Below, in pieces: positions 25,326 through 33,278 of a stretch of 64,000 bases of DNA. The translations under genes were made by a program, and so were the position numbers. Numbering within the stretch: the stretch's first letter is position 1; the number at the start of each line of letters is the position of its first letter. The stretch is from RHKK01 sp964596245 (GTDB taxonomy: Bacteria > Patescibacteriota > Patescibacteriia > 2-12-FULL-60-25). Below the pieces are notes generated by a model. That model made no database searches. It saw only the letters and a program-made list of their open reading frames with translations, and was not told the DNA's origin. Location of the stretch: contig CAZQSK010000002.1 of assembly GCA_964596245.1 (NCBI GenBank), positions 62,001 through 126,000 on the forward strand, given 5' to 3'.

Positions 25326-28085
25326 CTATTCTACATCAACAGGCTTCGCCTCGACGAACAGGGCCGCTTCAACCAAATCACGGTCCCACGTATTTGATAT
25401 CCGTTCCGACTGCCAAGCCTGACTCCAAGTTGTAGGCGTATGCAGCTCAGTCTCAATGGTTCTCTCCGGTTTTCCAGACTGACTGGTATACAGCGCGAGA
25501 TAAGCTGGGCGCGCTCCCCCTTCCGGAGCCGGGGTGCCTTCCGGACGTAGGCGATCAGCAATATCAAATGCCGTGAACGGAAGCGTGTAGGTGAATGTCG
25601 TACGAGAAGACTGACCCGGTTCGAGCTGCACCCATCCACCGAATGACGTGCGGCCAAATTCGTCGGTGATACGGACACCATTCGGACCGGTTCGGACCTT
25701 CTGCTCCGTCGCAACCACATCCGGATGCGGCTCTTCCCCATCCAATGCCTTCTTGAACAGACTTTCTGCCGGCGGCGTAAAACCATCAGCAGACACAAGC
25801 TCCGAACCCTGCGGCACATACACGCGCAGGTAGGTCACATTGTTCACACCGTTAAATAAATCTCCTTTTTTACCCATGTGCTGACGGTCGATCGTCACCG
25901 TCGCCGAGATACGACCATCCTCCTTGATCGTCACATCATGCTTCACATGCTCCTGAATCAGCATGTCGGATTTCTGGCCCGCGATATTCGTCCCGATCAC
26001 CGCCAAAGAATCTCCCGGCGAATCCTTAAAGCGACCGCTCCATCCAAAGCGCGCAACCAACGCCTCCTCTTCTTCGCGCGCGAGCCAGACCTGAATGTCT
26101 TTTGTCTCAAGCGAGTCCGTGGCGAGCGCGAGTAGCCTCAACATGTCCTCTTGGGAAGACCCTTTGAGACGTTCCAACACCTTTGGCATCAAATCACCGA
26201 TGAATTTCTTCGGCTTATTCTCCTCTTTATCGTATTCAAGCTCCACCGCCTTTTGCGTTTCAAACCAAAAATTGTCGGCCGTGATTGTTTTGCCGTATTC
26301 GGGCAATTCGATCGGGCCGGTGATCTGAAGTAAGCGCTGCATCACACGCAAATTAACGGCAATCACGCCGTCCACCGTAGGCTGGCCCGCTTCACTCCAA
26401 AACCGACGGATGAGACCAGCGCTGGCGGGAAAATCCGGGAACCAGTTCGCATCCTGAAACTCCCAACGCGTGGAGACGAGACGCAACGGCTCAGGCGGAA
26501 GGGCGCGCGTCTTCAGCTGGTTACGAAAATCATACGGGCCACCGCCGGGAACATTGATGGAAAGAATTTCTCCGCGATCCAAATTGACCTGCGCGAGCGA
26601 TCCCATGAACCCCCCGGTTGGTCGAAGCTCGGTCGAGTTCTGAAAAATCAGGAGATAGGAACGACGATGCTCGTCACCGACCAAGGCGAGCAACAACTCG
26701 TTGATGGTGCGCAGCTCGCGAATGCCGTCGCGTACGGTTCCGAGGAGTTTTGAGGCTTCTTCAATCTTGCCGCGCTCCTCAATCGGAAACGATTCGGCTG
26801 AAACATGACCGATGGCCTCATTCGCCTCATCGAGCAAAGGCGAAGCGGCATCGAGATAGGTTTTAAAAATACGAATGCGCTCCACCGGATAACGAGTCGG
26901 CTCAGACAACGCACGATCCAAACCTTGAGAAAGCAACGTTGCTGCTGCTGCAGCCTTGTCGCCGGCTTGAAGCACGCTACGAGCGCTGCTGTACGCATCG
27001 CGCGTCTGAGGCAATGCCTGGGAAAGCGCGACGGCAAGAGCATTCACACGGTTCAACGCCTCATCCGTTTCTTGAAGACTGGCCGATACACGGCCCCAGG
27101 AATCGGCCTCGACGCCTTTCGAGAGTGCGGCGTTGGCGGCAGATGCGGCCGAGTCACCCGAGCGACGGGCTTCAACCCAAGATGAACCAACGGAACGCGA
27201 AAGGGACACGGCGCCGGCCGGCAAGCTCACCACCAAGAGCAATCCGAAAAAACCGACCATGACACGTGCGGGTGACAAACGCGGAACCAACACCGGGACA
27301 CCCCAGGACTGTTCGGTTTCGGTGATGATTTCTTCTTCACGGTCCTTTGCTTTCGCAAACGCTTCGACCACCGCATGCTTCACGCGCAACAAAAGCGGAT
27401 CTTTCACCGGTGTCATCTGCTCTTCTGGTTCCGGAAGCGCTTCCATCGCCACCACAAGATCGTCCTCCTGCTCTCTGCTCTCTGCTCTCGGCTCACCTTC
27501 CTCAAGAACCGGTTCCCAACGAATGAACGGCGCACGGGCACGCGACCACCAACCATAACTTTCGCGAAACGCGGTTTCGGAATCGCCGGGCGTGTACTGC
27601 TCAAGCCAAAGCGCAGACGGAATGCGATCAACAAATAAATCCGACGCAATGGAGACAAACGTCTCCATGCTCGGCGGAACTTCATACGGTGCCTCCCATG
27701 CATCAAGCTGCTCGAATTCGGGTTCGCGTGCGCTCTCTTCAAGCTTGCGAGCAAGTCCACCCACGGACACGACATACGGACTTGCTTGATGATCCCCTAC
27801 GCGCACGGAAAGTTTTTGCTTGCGCTGCGGACCCCCCTTCATCACATGAGCAATCAAGCGATGATCATACTCACGATGGGACGGGACCATGAGCTGCTCA
27901 GTACGAGTACTCATCACGATCTCGCTCGGCGTTTCATCTGTCGGTTCAGGTATCTGATTTTCTTCTCCCGGTTCCATCACACTGGCCAATCGCTGTTCCA
28001 AATCGGCACGCATGTTCATGCGCTTCCACTCGGGCAATACACGCCCCTTTTTTGTTTTCAGTTTTTTAGGGGTTGCGCGTGGCAT
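25326..28085 (-). CDS. DUF4012 surface protein
   Basis: 919 residues. A long cytoplasmic N-terminal region (to about 260) is followed by one membrane helix (about 265-285, RVMVGFFGLLLVVSLPAGAV) and a large extracytoplasmic part. The DUF4012 core is clear from residue ~480: LLIFQNSTELRPTGGFMGSL, GGGPYDF, DANWFPDFPASA, DGVIAVN. DUF4012 proteins are widespread in CPR bacteria and lie near polysaccharide genes; the activity is unknown. It overlaps the glycosyltransferase gene by 28 bp, supporting one operon. Confidence 0.88.
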   Translation of the reverse strand: MPRATPKKLKTKKGRVLPEWKRMNMRADLEQRLASVMEPGEENQIPEPTDETPSEIVMSTRTEQLMVPSHREYDHRLIAHVMKGGPQRKQKLSVRVGDHQASPYVVSVGGLARKLEESAREPEFEQLDAWEAPYEVPPSMETFVSIASDLFVDRIPSALWLEQYTPGDSETAFRESYGWWSRARAPFIRWEPVLEEGEPRAESREQEDDLVVAMEALPEPEEQMTPVKDPLLLRVKHAVVEAFAKAKDREEEIITETEQSWGVPVLVPRLSPARVMVGFFGLLLVVSLPAGAVSLSRSVGSSWVEARRSGDSAASAANAALSKGVEADSWGRVSASLQETDEALNRVNALAVALSQALPQTRDAYSSARSVLQAGDKAAAAATLLSQGLDRALSEPTRYPVERIRIFKTYLDAASPLLDEANEAIGHVSAESFPIEERGKIEEASKLLGTVRDGIRELRTINELLLALVGDEHRRSYLLIFQNSTELRPTGGFMGSLAQVNLDRGEILSINVPGGGPYDFRNQLKTRALPPEPLRLVSTRWEFQDANWFPDFPASAGLIRRFWSEAGQPTVDGVIAVNLRVMQRLLQITGPIELPEYGKTITADNFWFETQKAVELEYDKEENKPKKFIGDLMPKVLERLKGSSQEDMLRLLALATDSLETKDIQVWLAREEEEALVARFGWSGRFKDSPGDSLAVIGTNIAGQKSDMLIQEHVKHDVTIKEDGRISATVTIDRQHMGKKGDLFNGVNNVTYLRVYVPQGSELVSADGFTPPAESLFKKALDGEEPHPDVVATEQKVRTGPNGVRITDEFGRTSFGGWVQLEPGQSSRTTFTYTLPFTAFDIADRLRPEGTPAPEGGARPAYLALYTSQSGKPERTIETELHTPTTWSQAWQSERISNTWDRDLVEAALFVEAKPVDVE

Positions 28086-29119
28086 AAGGCATCAAGCGTC
28101 CGGCGAGCCACTTCGTTCCAGTCATGTCGGCGGCGGGCTTCATCCCCTCCGCGACGGGCGGCCGCTCTGGCCGCATCACCCGCTACGAGGACGGTCTCGA
28201 TCGCGGCCATCATAGCATCCGCGTCGCCGCTCTTAAAGAAGGTCACACCCTCATTTGGGAGGATTTCACGCAGCACTGGAATATCGGCGACAACGGTCGG
28301 CGTCCCTTGCGACAACGCCTCAAGCGGAGGCAGGCCAAATCCTTCAAAATTCGCGGCATGCACATGGACTCTTGCTCCGGCGAGATAGTCGGCCAGGTCC
28401 TGGTCGGACAAAGCACCGGGGAATATCACTCTTGGAAGATTCTCGGCAGCCACAAACGCCTCATGGCGCTTCATGAATACATCGCGCTCGCCGCCAATCA
28501 CCAAAGAAAGGTCGGGATGGGTTTTTGAAATGGTTTTCCAGGCTTCGAGAATGAGATCAATGCGCTTGTGCGGATAGACTGATCCGAAATAGAAAATGTA
28601 GTCCCCTTCGACCAAACGCTTGCCACTCGACTTGAGATACGTGAGTCCTTCTCCCGTCACCACAATCTTGGATTTTGCCTTGGGAAAGAACGAAGCGACA
28701 TCTTCAGCCACGGCCTTCGTTGGAACCAAGATCACGGAGGCATGACGAATGGCATTTCGTAACACCACGCGAAAACCAAAACGCTTCATCCAGGCGATGA
28801 TCGGCCCCTTGGTCGAAGCCTTGGCGCTTGCGGGCTGATGCAGAAGTAAAAGATCGTGAATGGTGATCGCTAATGGCCCTTTATAAAAGATGGGCGCATT
28901 CCAATGAGGGACCCAAACCAAGTCCGGCTTTGCGTCTTTAAAGATGTCCGGCATCTTTTGTTGCTCTTCAACCGTGTACCACTTGATGGGCGGTTGTAGC
29001 ACTACCAGCTCATGCTTGCCGGCCAAGGGGCGCATGGCTTCTACTGTCTCGTATATATAACGGCCAATCCCTCGGGTTTTTCCGGCCCCCATCATTCTGG
29101 CGTCTATGGCGATGCGCAT
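28058..29119 (-). CDS. Glycosyltransferase, GT4 family
   Basis: 353 residues with the GT-B fold typical of GT4. N-terminal MRIAIDARMMGAGKTRGIGRY carries the acceptor-domain Gly-rich loop. The donor domain has YFGSVYPHKRIDLILEAW and the E-x7-E motif ANFEGFGLPPLEALSQGTPT. It would transfer a sugar from a nucleotide donor to a surface glycan; donor and acceptor are unknown. The ATG at 29119 has TATAAG (29128-29133) 8 bases upstream, a leaderless arrangement. First gene of the GT4-DUF4012-DUF11 operon. Confidence 0.92.
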   Translation of the reverse strand: MRIAIDARMMGAGKTRGIGRYIYETVEAMRPLAGKHELVVLQPPIKWYTVEEQQKMPDIFKDAKPDLVWVPHWNAPIFYKGPLAITIHDLLLLHQPASAKASTKGPIIAWMKRFGFRVVLRNAIRHASVILVPTKAVAEDVASFFPKAKSKIVVTGEGLTYLKSSGKRLVEGDYIFYFGSVYPHKRIDLILEAWKTISKTHPDLSLVIGGERDVFMKRHEAFVAAENLPRVIFPGALSDQDLADYLAGARVHVHAANFEGFGLPPLEALSQGTPTVVADIPVLREILPNEGVTFFKSGDADAMMAAIETVLVAGDAARAAARRGGDEARRRHDWNEVARRTLDALCHAQPLKN

Positions 29120-29133
29120 GCCGCCACCTTATA

Positions 29134-29440
29134 CCGCTTGACAAAAATCGGAAACGGTGATCTCTTATACATAGCTAGGACGGCTTCGGCTGTCCCGCTC
29201 CATCTACGTGGTTGGACGCTCGCCCGCGACCAAACACACACCAACGCCGCCGGGCGGGTTCGCCCTCCCTCCTATCCGCCTGGCGGCGTCCCTCTTTTAA
29301 GCGCCGATCACTCGGTGCCTCCAGCGGTCAGTCTCATCGAGCTCCCCCCAAGCCCGGTGAGACTGGCCGCCTCTCTTTTTATCCAAAGGTTGCGACTTCT
29401 TGCGATCCGTCCTAGTATTCGCCACGATCGGTGTTTGTGT
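29134..29440. other. Non-coding stretch with three hairpins
   Basis: Plus strand: TTGACA (29138-29143) with no clear -10 at 17 bases, a hairpin GGAC-GGC-TTCG-GCTGTCC (near 29180), a G+C-rich hairpin ACGCCGCC/GGCGGCGT followed by CCCTCTTTT (about 29250-29300), and a third, GCGG-CAGTCTCA/TGAGACTG-CCGC followed by CTCTCTTTTTAT (about 29322-29392). The last two look like plus-strand terminators with no gene before them, so one or two short RNAs may be made here. No known RNA family was recognised. Confidence 0.45.
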
Positions 29441-29514
29441 CGGGCTGTAGCGCAGTTGGCTAGCGCATCTGCTTTGGGAGCAGAGGGTCGTGGGTTCGAG
29501 TCCCACCAGCCCGA
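29441..29514 (+). tRNA. tRNA-Pro (anticodon TGG)
   Basis: A 74-nt cloverleaf: acceptor CGGGCTG/CAGCCCG, D-arm GCGCAGTTGGCTAGCGC, anticodon stem CTGCT/AGCAG with loop TTTGGGA, T-arm GTGGG-TTCGAGT-CCCAC. CCA is not encoded, unlike the other four tRNAs in the window; the cca gene at 50008 could add it. Confidence 0.97.
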
Positions 29515-29534
29515 CAGAGATACCGATTTATATT

Positions 29535-30740
29535 ATGACGTCAGCCGTCACGCTCAAACCGGGCAAAGACATTCCCCTACGGGCCGGTCATCCGTGGGTG
29601 TTTTCGAATGCCGTTGAACGGATCGAGGGCGCGCCGGGCCCCGGTGATTTAGTGCGCGTGCATGCCGCTAACGGACACTCACTCGGTCTCGGAACGTGGA
29701 ACGGTATGAATTCGATTCGCGTACGCATGCTGACGACGAACGCGAATGAAATCGTGAATACGGATTTTTTTGCGCACCGCTTTGACGCGCTGGATAAATG
29801 GAAGCGCGCCCATCTTCCTGCGGATACGAATGGCTATCGCTTGGTACACGCGGAAGCCGACGGACTGTCCGGTTTGATCGTTGATCGCTACGCCGATGTG
29901 TTTGTGTTTCAAATCCACACCATCGGCATGGAACAATTGCGTGATCATGTGGTCGAAGCGCTCCAACGCACGTTCTCACCCGCCGCCATTGTCGAGCGCT
30001 CCGACATCGACGCGCGAATACGGGAAGGGCTGACCTCCCTTCCGCCCACGATTCACTTCGGAACAATCGACGGTCCGGTCGCGTTTAAGGAAGCTGGCCT
30101 GAGCTTCTTTGCTGATGTGATGCATGGCCAGAAAACCGGCTTCTTCCTGGATCAGCGTGATGCGCGTTTGCGCGTCGGCACCCTCGCGAAAGGAAAGCGC
30201 GTGTTGAACTTGTTTGGATACACCGGCGCCTTCAGCATTCATGCCGCCAAAGGCGGCGCGAGCTTTGTTTCCACAGTTGATGTTTCGCATGCCGCGCTTG
30301 AAATGGCCGAAGCGCAGTTTCGTGCGAATGATCTTGATCCGGAAGATGAATCAAAGGCCATGTTTCTTGAAGCCGATGTCATGGATCTGTTATCGGCGGA
30401 TGAGATTGACGGCGGTCCATACGATTTAATCATCTGCGATCCGCCGGCATTTGCAAAAACCGATGCCCAAGTCGACAAAGCGCTTAAGGCGTATGCCGAA
30501 GCGAATGCCGCGTGTCTGAAAAATCTGCAGCCCGGTGGCATTCTCGTCACCAGCTCTTGTTCTGGTCGTGTCTCAAGCGAAGACTTCCGCTCCATGTTGC
30601 GCATCGCTGCAGGTCGCGCAAAACGCGAAGTACGCTTGCTCGAATTCATCGGACATCCGATCGACCATGCGGAGCGTCTCGCCTTTCCGGAAGGACGCTA
30701 TCTCAAAACCGCCATCCTTGAGGTGACAAACATACTTTAG
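29535..30740 (+). CDS. rlmI: RlmI-like rRNA cytosine-C5 methyltransferase
   Basis: 401 residues. An N-terminal PUA domain (KPGKDIPLRAGHPWVFSNAV, GDLVRVHAANGHSLGLGTWN), a linker (VDRYADVFVFQ) and a Rossmann methyltransferase with the SAM loop LNLFGYTGAFSIHAAKGG, VDVSHAALEMAE, the catalytic-region motif ICDPPAFAK and TSSCS. RlmI methylates C1962 of 23S rRNA in E. coli; specificity here is inferred. The frame is open from 29490 inside tRNA-Pro, so ATG 29535 (MTSAVTLKPG) is chosen. Confidence 0.88.
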   Translation: MTSAVTLKPGKDIPLRAGHPWVFSNAVERIEGAPGPGDLVRVHAANGHSLGLGTWNGMNSIRVRMLTTNANEIVNTDFFAHRFDALDKWKRAHLPADTNGYRLVHAEADGLSGLIVDRYADVFVFQIHTIGMEQLRDHVVEALQRTFSPAAIVERSDIDARIREGLTSLPPTIHFGTIDGPVAFKEAGLSFFADVMHGQKTGFFLDQRDARLRVGTLAKGKRVLNLFGYTGAFSIHAAKGGASFVSTVDVSHAALEMAEAQFRANDLDPEDESKAMFLEADVMDLLSADEIDGGPYDLIICDPPAFAKTDAQVDKALKAYAEANAACLKNLQPGGILVTSSCSGRVSSEDFRSMLRIAAGRAKREVRLLEFIGHPIDHAERLAFPEGRYLKTAILEVTNIL

Positions 30741-30768
30741 TATTTGCATGGTGTACCATGAGGGCTAT

Positions 30769-32058
30769 ATGCCCTCTTTTTTGAAAGATCCAAAGATGAT
30801 CGCTGGTGTCGCTCTCGTACTCGTCCTGTTTGTTCTGGGCGGATTCTGGTTTGCTTCGCGCCCGTCCACTCCGAGCGGTACGGCGAAAGTTGAAACCACG
30901 ATCACGAGTGATTCAGTCACCTATGTGAGCGATCGTGTGCTGGTCTCCGAATCGATTGCGAATCGCATTCAACGCGTGGAAGATGACAAGCTCGTGTTTG
31001 ATGGAAACGTAAACGTTTCGAGCTTGCCCATCGGCGAACCGCTGCTCTTTCCGAACAAAGCCGTTCGCCGCATTCGCGAAGTAAAACGCGAAGGTGGCAA
31101 AACCGTCATCTACACAGACAAGGCGAATCTGAACGAAGTCATCAAGGACGCCGATCTCAAATGGAATCAGGAATTCAACTTTAGTCAGATGGCCAAGAGC
31201 GATTTGGAGAAGCTTCGACCGGTGTTTGGCGGAACCGCGCTCGCCCAAACTGGCACCGATGGGAATTCATTACACTTTGAAGGCGAGATGGAGGGCTGGA
31301 ATATCGAAGTTGAATTGTCGCCGAACAGCAGCCAAGGCCGTCTTGATGTGACAATCGACGCCACCAGAGACGGGCAAGCTCGCTCACGCATTCATGCGGA
31401 CGGGTATATCTCGAACTTCGTCTCGCAAGGCTCACTCGCCTACGCCGATAGCGAGCTGCAGCAGTTCGCGTATCAGGAACAGGGACTCAATGGTCGATTG
31501 CATGTGATTTTTGCCGCCGTGGATCTTGGGAGTGATACGCCGCTCTTCGACATCCCGGCCGAGATCTCCATTCCCTACAACATCGGACCAATTTTCATGC
31601 AGGCAAAGATCAAAGCAAATGTGCGCGTGAACCCGGAAGTGCACGGCTTGGCCTCATCGCAGGCAGACGTGACCGTAAACTACAGCGCGGATCGCGGATT
31701 CTCATTTGAAGGCGGGCGTGTGACGCCGATTGGATCACTTGGTGAACAGGATATTGCGATCACCGGAGAAACGGTGAGCGCCGGAACGATCGCCGTGGGC
31801 ATGGGCGTGGGCATTGAATTCCCGCGTCTTGAGCTCGCCATCATGGGTGAGACGGTTGTCCCCTACATGTCGCTCGATAACTACACCTACACCGTCTACA
31901 CGCCTGATCCGCCGTGCCAGGAAGGTGGTATGCGTCAACGCGCCGTCATCGGACTTACCGCAGGATTCCTCGGATACAGCTATTCGCAGGAAAGTGAGAT
32001 CTGGAAGCGCGAGCAGATCACGGAGTTACCTAATTCAAATTGCGGACCACGGGAATAA
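30769..32058 (+). CDS. Membrane-anchored beta-rich surface protein, unknown
   Basis: 429 residues: one membrane helix near the N-terminus (MIAGVALVLVLFVLGGFWFA, about residues 9-28), then an extracytoplasmic part rich in beta strands (TSDSVTYVSDRVLVSES, IEVELSPNSSQGRLDVTI, ISIPYNIGPIFMQAKIKANV, GVGIEFPRLELAIMGE). No family was recognised. ATG 30748 is possible, but ATG 30769 has TACCAT (30758-30763-region) about 9 bases upstream, as in neighbouring genes. It probably follows rlmI on its own promoter. Confidence 0.68.
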   Translation: MPSFLKDPKMIAGVALVLVLFVLGGFWFASRPSTPSGTAKVETTITSDSVTYVSDRVLVSESIANRIQRVEDDKLVFDGNVNVSSLPIGEPLLFPNKAVRRIREVKREGGKTVIYTDKANLNEVIKDADLKWNQEFNFSQMAKSDLEKLRPVFGGTALAQTGTDGNSLHFEGEMEGWNIEVELSPNSSQGRLDVTIDATRDGQARSRIHADGYISNFVSQGSLAYADSELQQFAYQEQGLNGRLHVIFAAVDLGSDTPLFDIPAEISIPYNIGPIFMQAKIKANVRVNPEVHGLASSQADVTVNYSADRGFSFEGGRVTPIGSLGEQDIAITGETVSAGTIAVGMGVGIEFPRLELAIMGETVVPYMSLDNYTYTVYTPDPPCQEGGMRQRAVIGLTAGFLGYSYSQESEIWKREQITELPNSNCGPRE

Positions 32059-32083
32059 AGAAAGATTCTCCTAAATGAAGGAT

Positions 32084-32116
32084 AAAAAAATCTCCCCGAT
32101 GAAGGGAGATTTTTTG
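32084..32116. terminator. Bidirectional terminator between a surface gene and tRNA-Gly
   Basis: AATCTCCCC/GGGAGATT hairpin with A-runs on one side and T-runs on the other. It serves the plus-strand gene ending at 32058 and the minus-strand tRNA-Gly. Confidence 0.88.
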
Positions 32117-32191
32117 TGGAGCGGGTGAGGGGAATCGAACCCCTCTCAGCAGGTTGGAAACCTGCGGTAATAGCCACTATACGACACCCGC
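32117..32191 (-). tRNA. tRNA-Gly (anticodon TCC)
   Basis: Acceptor GCGGGTG/CACCCGC, anticodon stem GCAGG/CCTGC with loop TTTCCAA, T-arm GAGGGG-TTCGATT-CCCCTC, discriminator T and encoded CCA (32117-32119). Confidence 0.97.
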
Positions 32192-32271
32192 ACTATTCAC
32201 GTGTCGAGCTTCTCGCGTCGAGCATCGCGAAAAGAATCTACTTGAAAGCGATGATGGATGCAAGTTGCGTG

Positions 32272-32295
32272 TTATAATTCTGCGCGAGGAGGTGC
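32272..32295 (+). promoter_or_regulatory. Extended -10 promoter and Shine-Dalgarno of the 32298 gene
   Basis: TGTTATAAT (consensus TATAAT at 32273-32278 with an upstream TGn) and then GAGGAGGT, five bases before the GTG start. No clear -35 at 17 bases. The SD decides the start. Confidence 0.7.
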
Positions 32296-32297
32296 CT

Positions 32298-32849
32298 GTG
32301 CGACGAAGACTCCTGTACTTGCCGCCCGATATCACATCGCGCACGGTCAAGCGCGATGACAGCGCGCCTGAAAACAGGCGCCATGAAAAGACGGAGCGCT
32401 ACGGCCATCAACGAAAGCTTCTTGAAGACTTTGGCGAGCTCGTGCTCGAGAAGACCAGTGGCGTCATGCGCCGGGTTCGGACGAGCACGCCGCCTCAGGG
32501 GATGACTCCCATGACTCCGCAGCAGATGGCCGCCGCTGAACAGCGCGACCTGAGCTACCGCTGGGTCAAGATCGAACACGAGCTTCCGAACGTGAACGCA
32601 CTCGTCATCCCCGTTGATAGCGGGGTGGATGCGCTCATGGAAAAGGCCATCGAGTTCGCTCTTCGCTTGAAGGTCCCCATCTTGCTCCTCCAGCAGAGGG
32701 TGGCTATTCACATCGAATCACGCGATCGCTACTTGCATCGCGGAGACCTGACCTATGTCATCTACGATGACGAGGTCGCCATGGAGCACGCCATCGTTCG
32801 TTTCATGAACGGGGTACCGCTCGCGCGCCCACGCCGCGCCCACGCCTGA
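32298..32849 (+). CDS. Unrecognised alpha/beta protein, G+C-rich class
   Basis: 183 residues. A basic N-terminal third is followed by an alpha/beta segment (NALVIPVDSGVDALMEKAI, RLKVPILLLQQRVAIHIES, DLTYVIYDDEVAMEHAIVRF), which suggests a Rossmann-like or similar fold. No family was recognised. The open frame begins at 32154 inside tRNA-Gly, so the real start is the GTG at 32298 behind a strong Shine-Dalgarno. The TGA stop forms the first part of its terminator stem. Codons mostly end in G or C. Confidence 0.65.
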   Translation: MRRRLLYLPPDITSRTVKRDDSAPENRRHEKTERYGHQRKLLEDFGELVLEKTSGVMRRVRTSTPPQGMTPMTPQQMAAAEQRDLSYRWVKIEHELPNVNALVIPVDSGVDALMEKAIEFALRLKVPILLLQQRVAIHIESRDRYLHRGDLTYVIYDDEVAMEHAIVRFMNGVPLARPRRAHA

Positions 32850-32875
32850 CCCCGTACTCGGGGTCTTTTCTTTTT
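32847..32875 (+). terminator. Terminator containing a stop codon
   Basis: GACCCC-GTACT-CGGGGTC then TTTTCTTTTT. The TGA at 32847-32849 is part of the stem. Confidence 0.88.
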
Positions 32876-32912
32876 CCCCAGTCTTTGTTACCTTCTGCGA
32901 GCAAAACCAGAT

Positions 32913-32987
32913 GCCGAGGTAGCTCAGTGGTAGAGCGAAGGACTGAAAATCCTTGCGTCGCCAGTTCAATCCTGGCCCTCGGCACCA
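32913..32987 (+). tRNA. tRNA-Phe (anticodon GAA)
   Basis: Acceptor GCCGAGG/CCTCGGC, D-arm GCTCAGTGGTAGAGC, anticodon stem AAGGA/TCCTT with loop CTGAAAA, T-arm GCCAG-TTCAATC-CTGGC, encoded CCA (32985-32987). Confidence 0.97.
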
Positions 32988-32989
32988 TC

Positions 32990-33017
32990 AAAAAAGACCC
33001 CCGCGGGGGTCTTTTTG
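32990..33017. terminator. Bidirectional terminator after tRNA-Phe
   Basis: GACCCCCGCGGGGGTC, a perfectly self-complementary hairpin, with T5 on the plus side and A6 on the other. It ends tRNA-Phe and also the minus-strand RNA at 33033-33218. Confidence 0.9.
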
Positions 33018-33032
33018 TTTTTTGGAACGGAA

Positions 33033-33218
33033 ACCGATGTGAGGCCTTCGGCTCGACGTAAAGGGGCTAGGCCATACCGGTGACGACCGTTCCAGTCGAA
33101 ACCGGAAACATCGTCGCTGGTTGGTGGTATGCCGCCCAGGGTCTTCGCTCCTCCGCCACAGCGGATGCGCCGTCCCGACCCTAAGAACCGAAAGGTTGTC
33201 CCGAATCCTCACACCGGT
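33033..33218 (-). ncRNA. Candidate structured non-coding RNA, family unknown
   Basis: The minus strand has a full promoter: TTGCGC (33248-33253), 17 bases, TATATT (33225-33230). Seven bases on, at 33218, begins a 12-bp helix closing the whole element: ACCGGTGTGAGG pairs with CCTCACATCGGT (33033-33044). TTCGG/CCGAA extends it after a small internal loop. Inside are a small hairpin (AACC-TTTC-GGTT), an arm closed by GGGTC/GACCC, and a long arm with GGCATACC/GGTATGGCC and GACGA..GGAAC..GTCGTC. A terminator follows. The length (~186 nt) resembles 6S RNA, but the branched shape does not. No RNase P, SRP or tmRNA signature is present. Confidence 0.62.
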
Positions 33219-33224
33219 ACTTCA

Positions 33225-33253
33225 AATATATTCGCGCATCCAATAACGCGCAA
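33225..33253 (-). promoter_or_regulatory. Promoter of the candidate ncRNA
   Basis: TTGCGC, 17-base spacer, TATATT. The expected start point, 7 bases downstream, coincides with the first base of the closing helix. Confidence 0.7.
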
Positions 33254-33278
33254 CAAAAAAAGACTCCTTAGGGAGTCA
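33254..33278 (-). terminator. Terminator containing a stop codon
   Basis: Minus strand TGACTCCCTAAGGAGTC then TTTTTTTG; it includes the TGA of the 33276-34616 gene. Confidence 0.87.

Noticed and set aside
33033..33218. 6S RNA
   Set aside because: Length and closing stem fit, but the interior folds into several arms rather than a rod with a central bubble.
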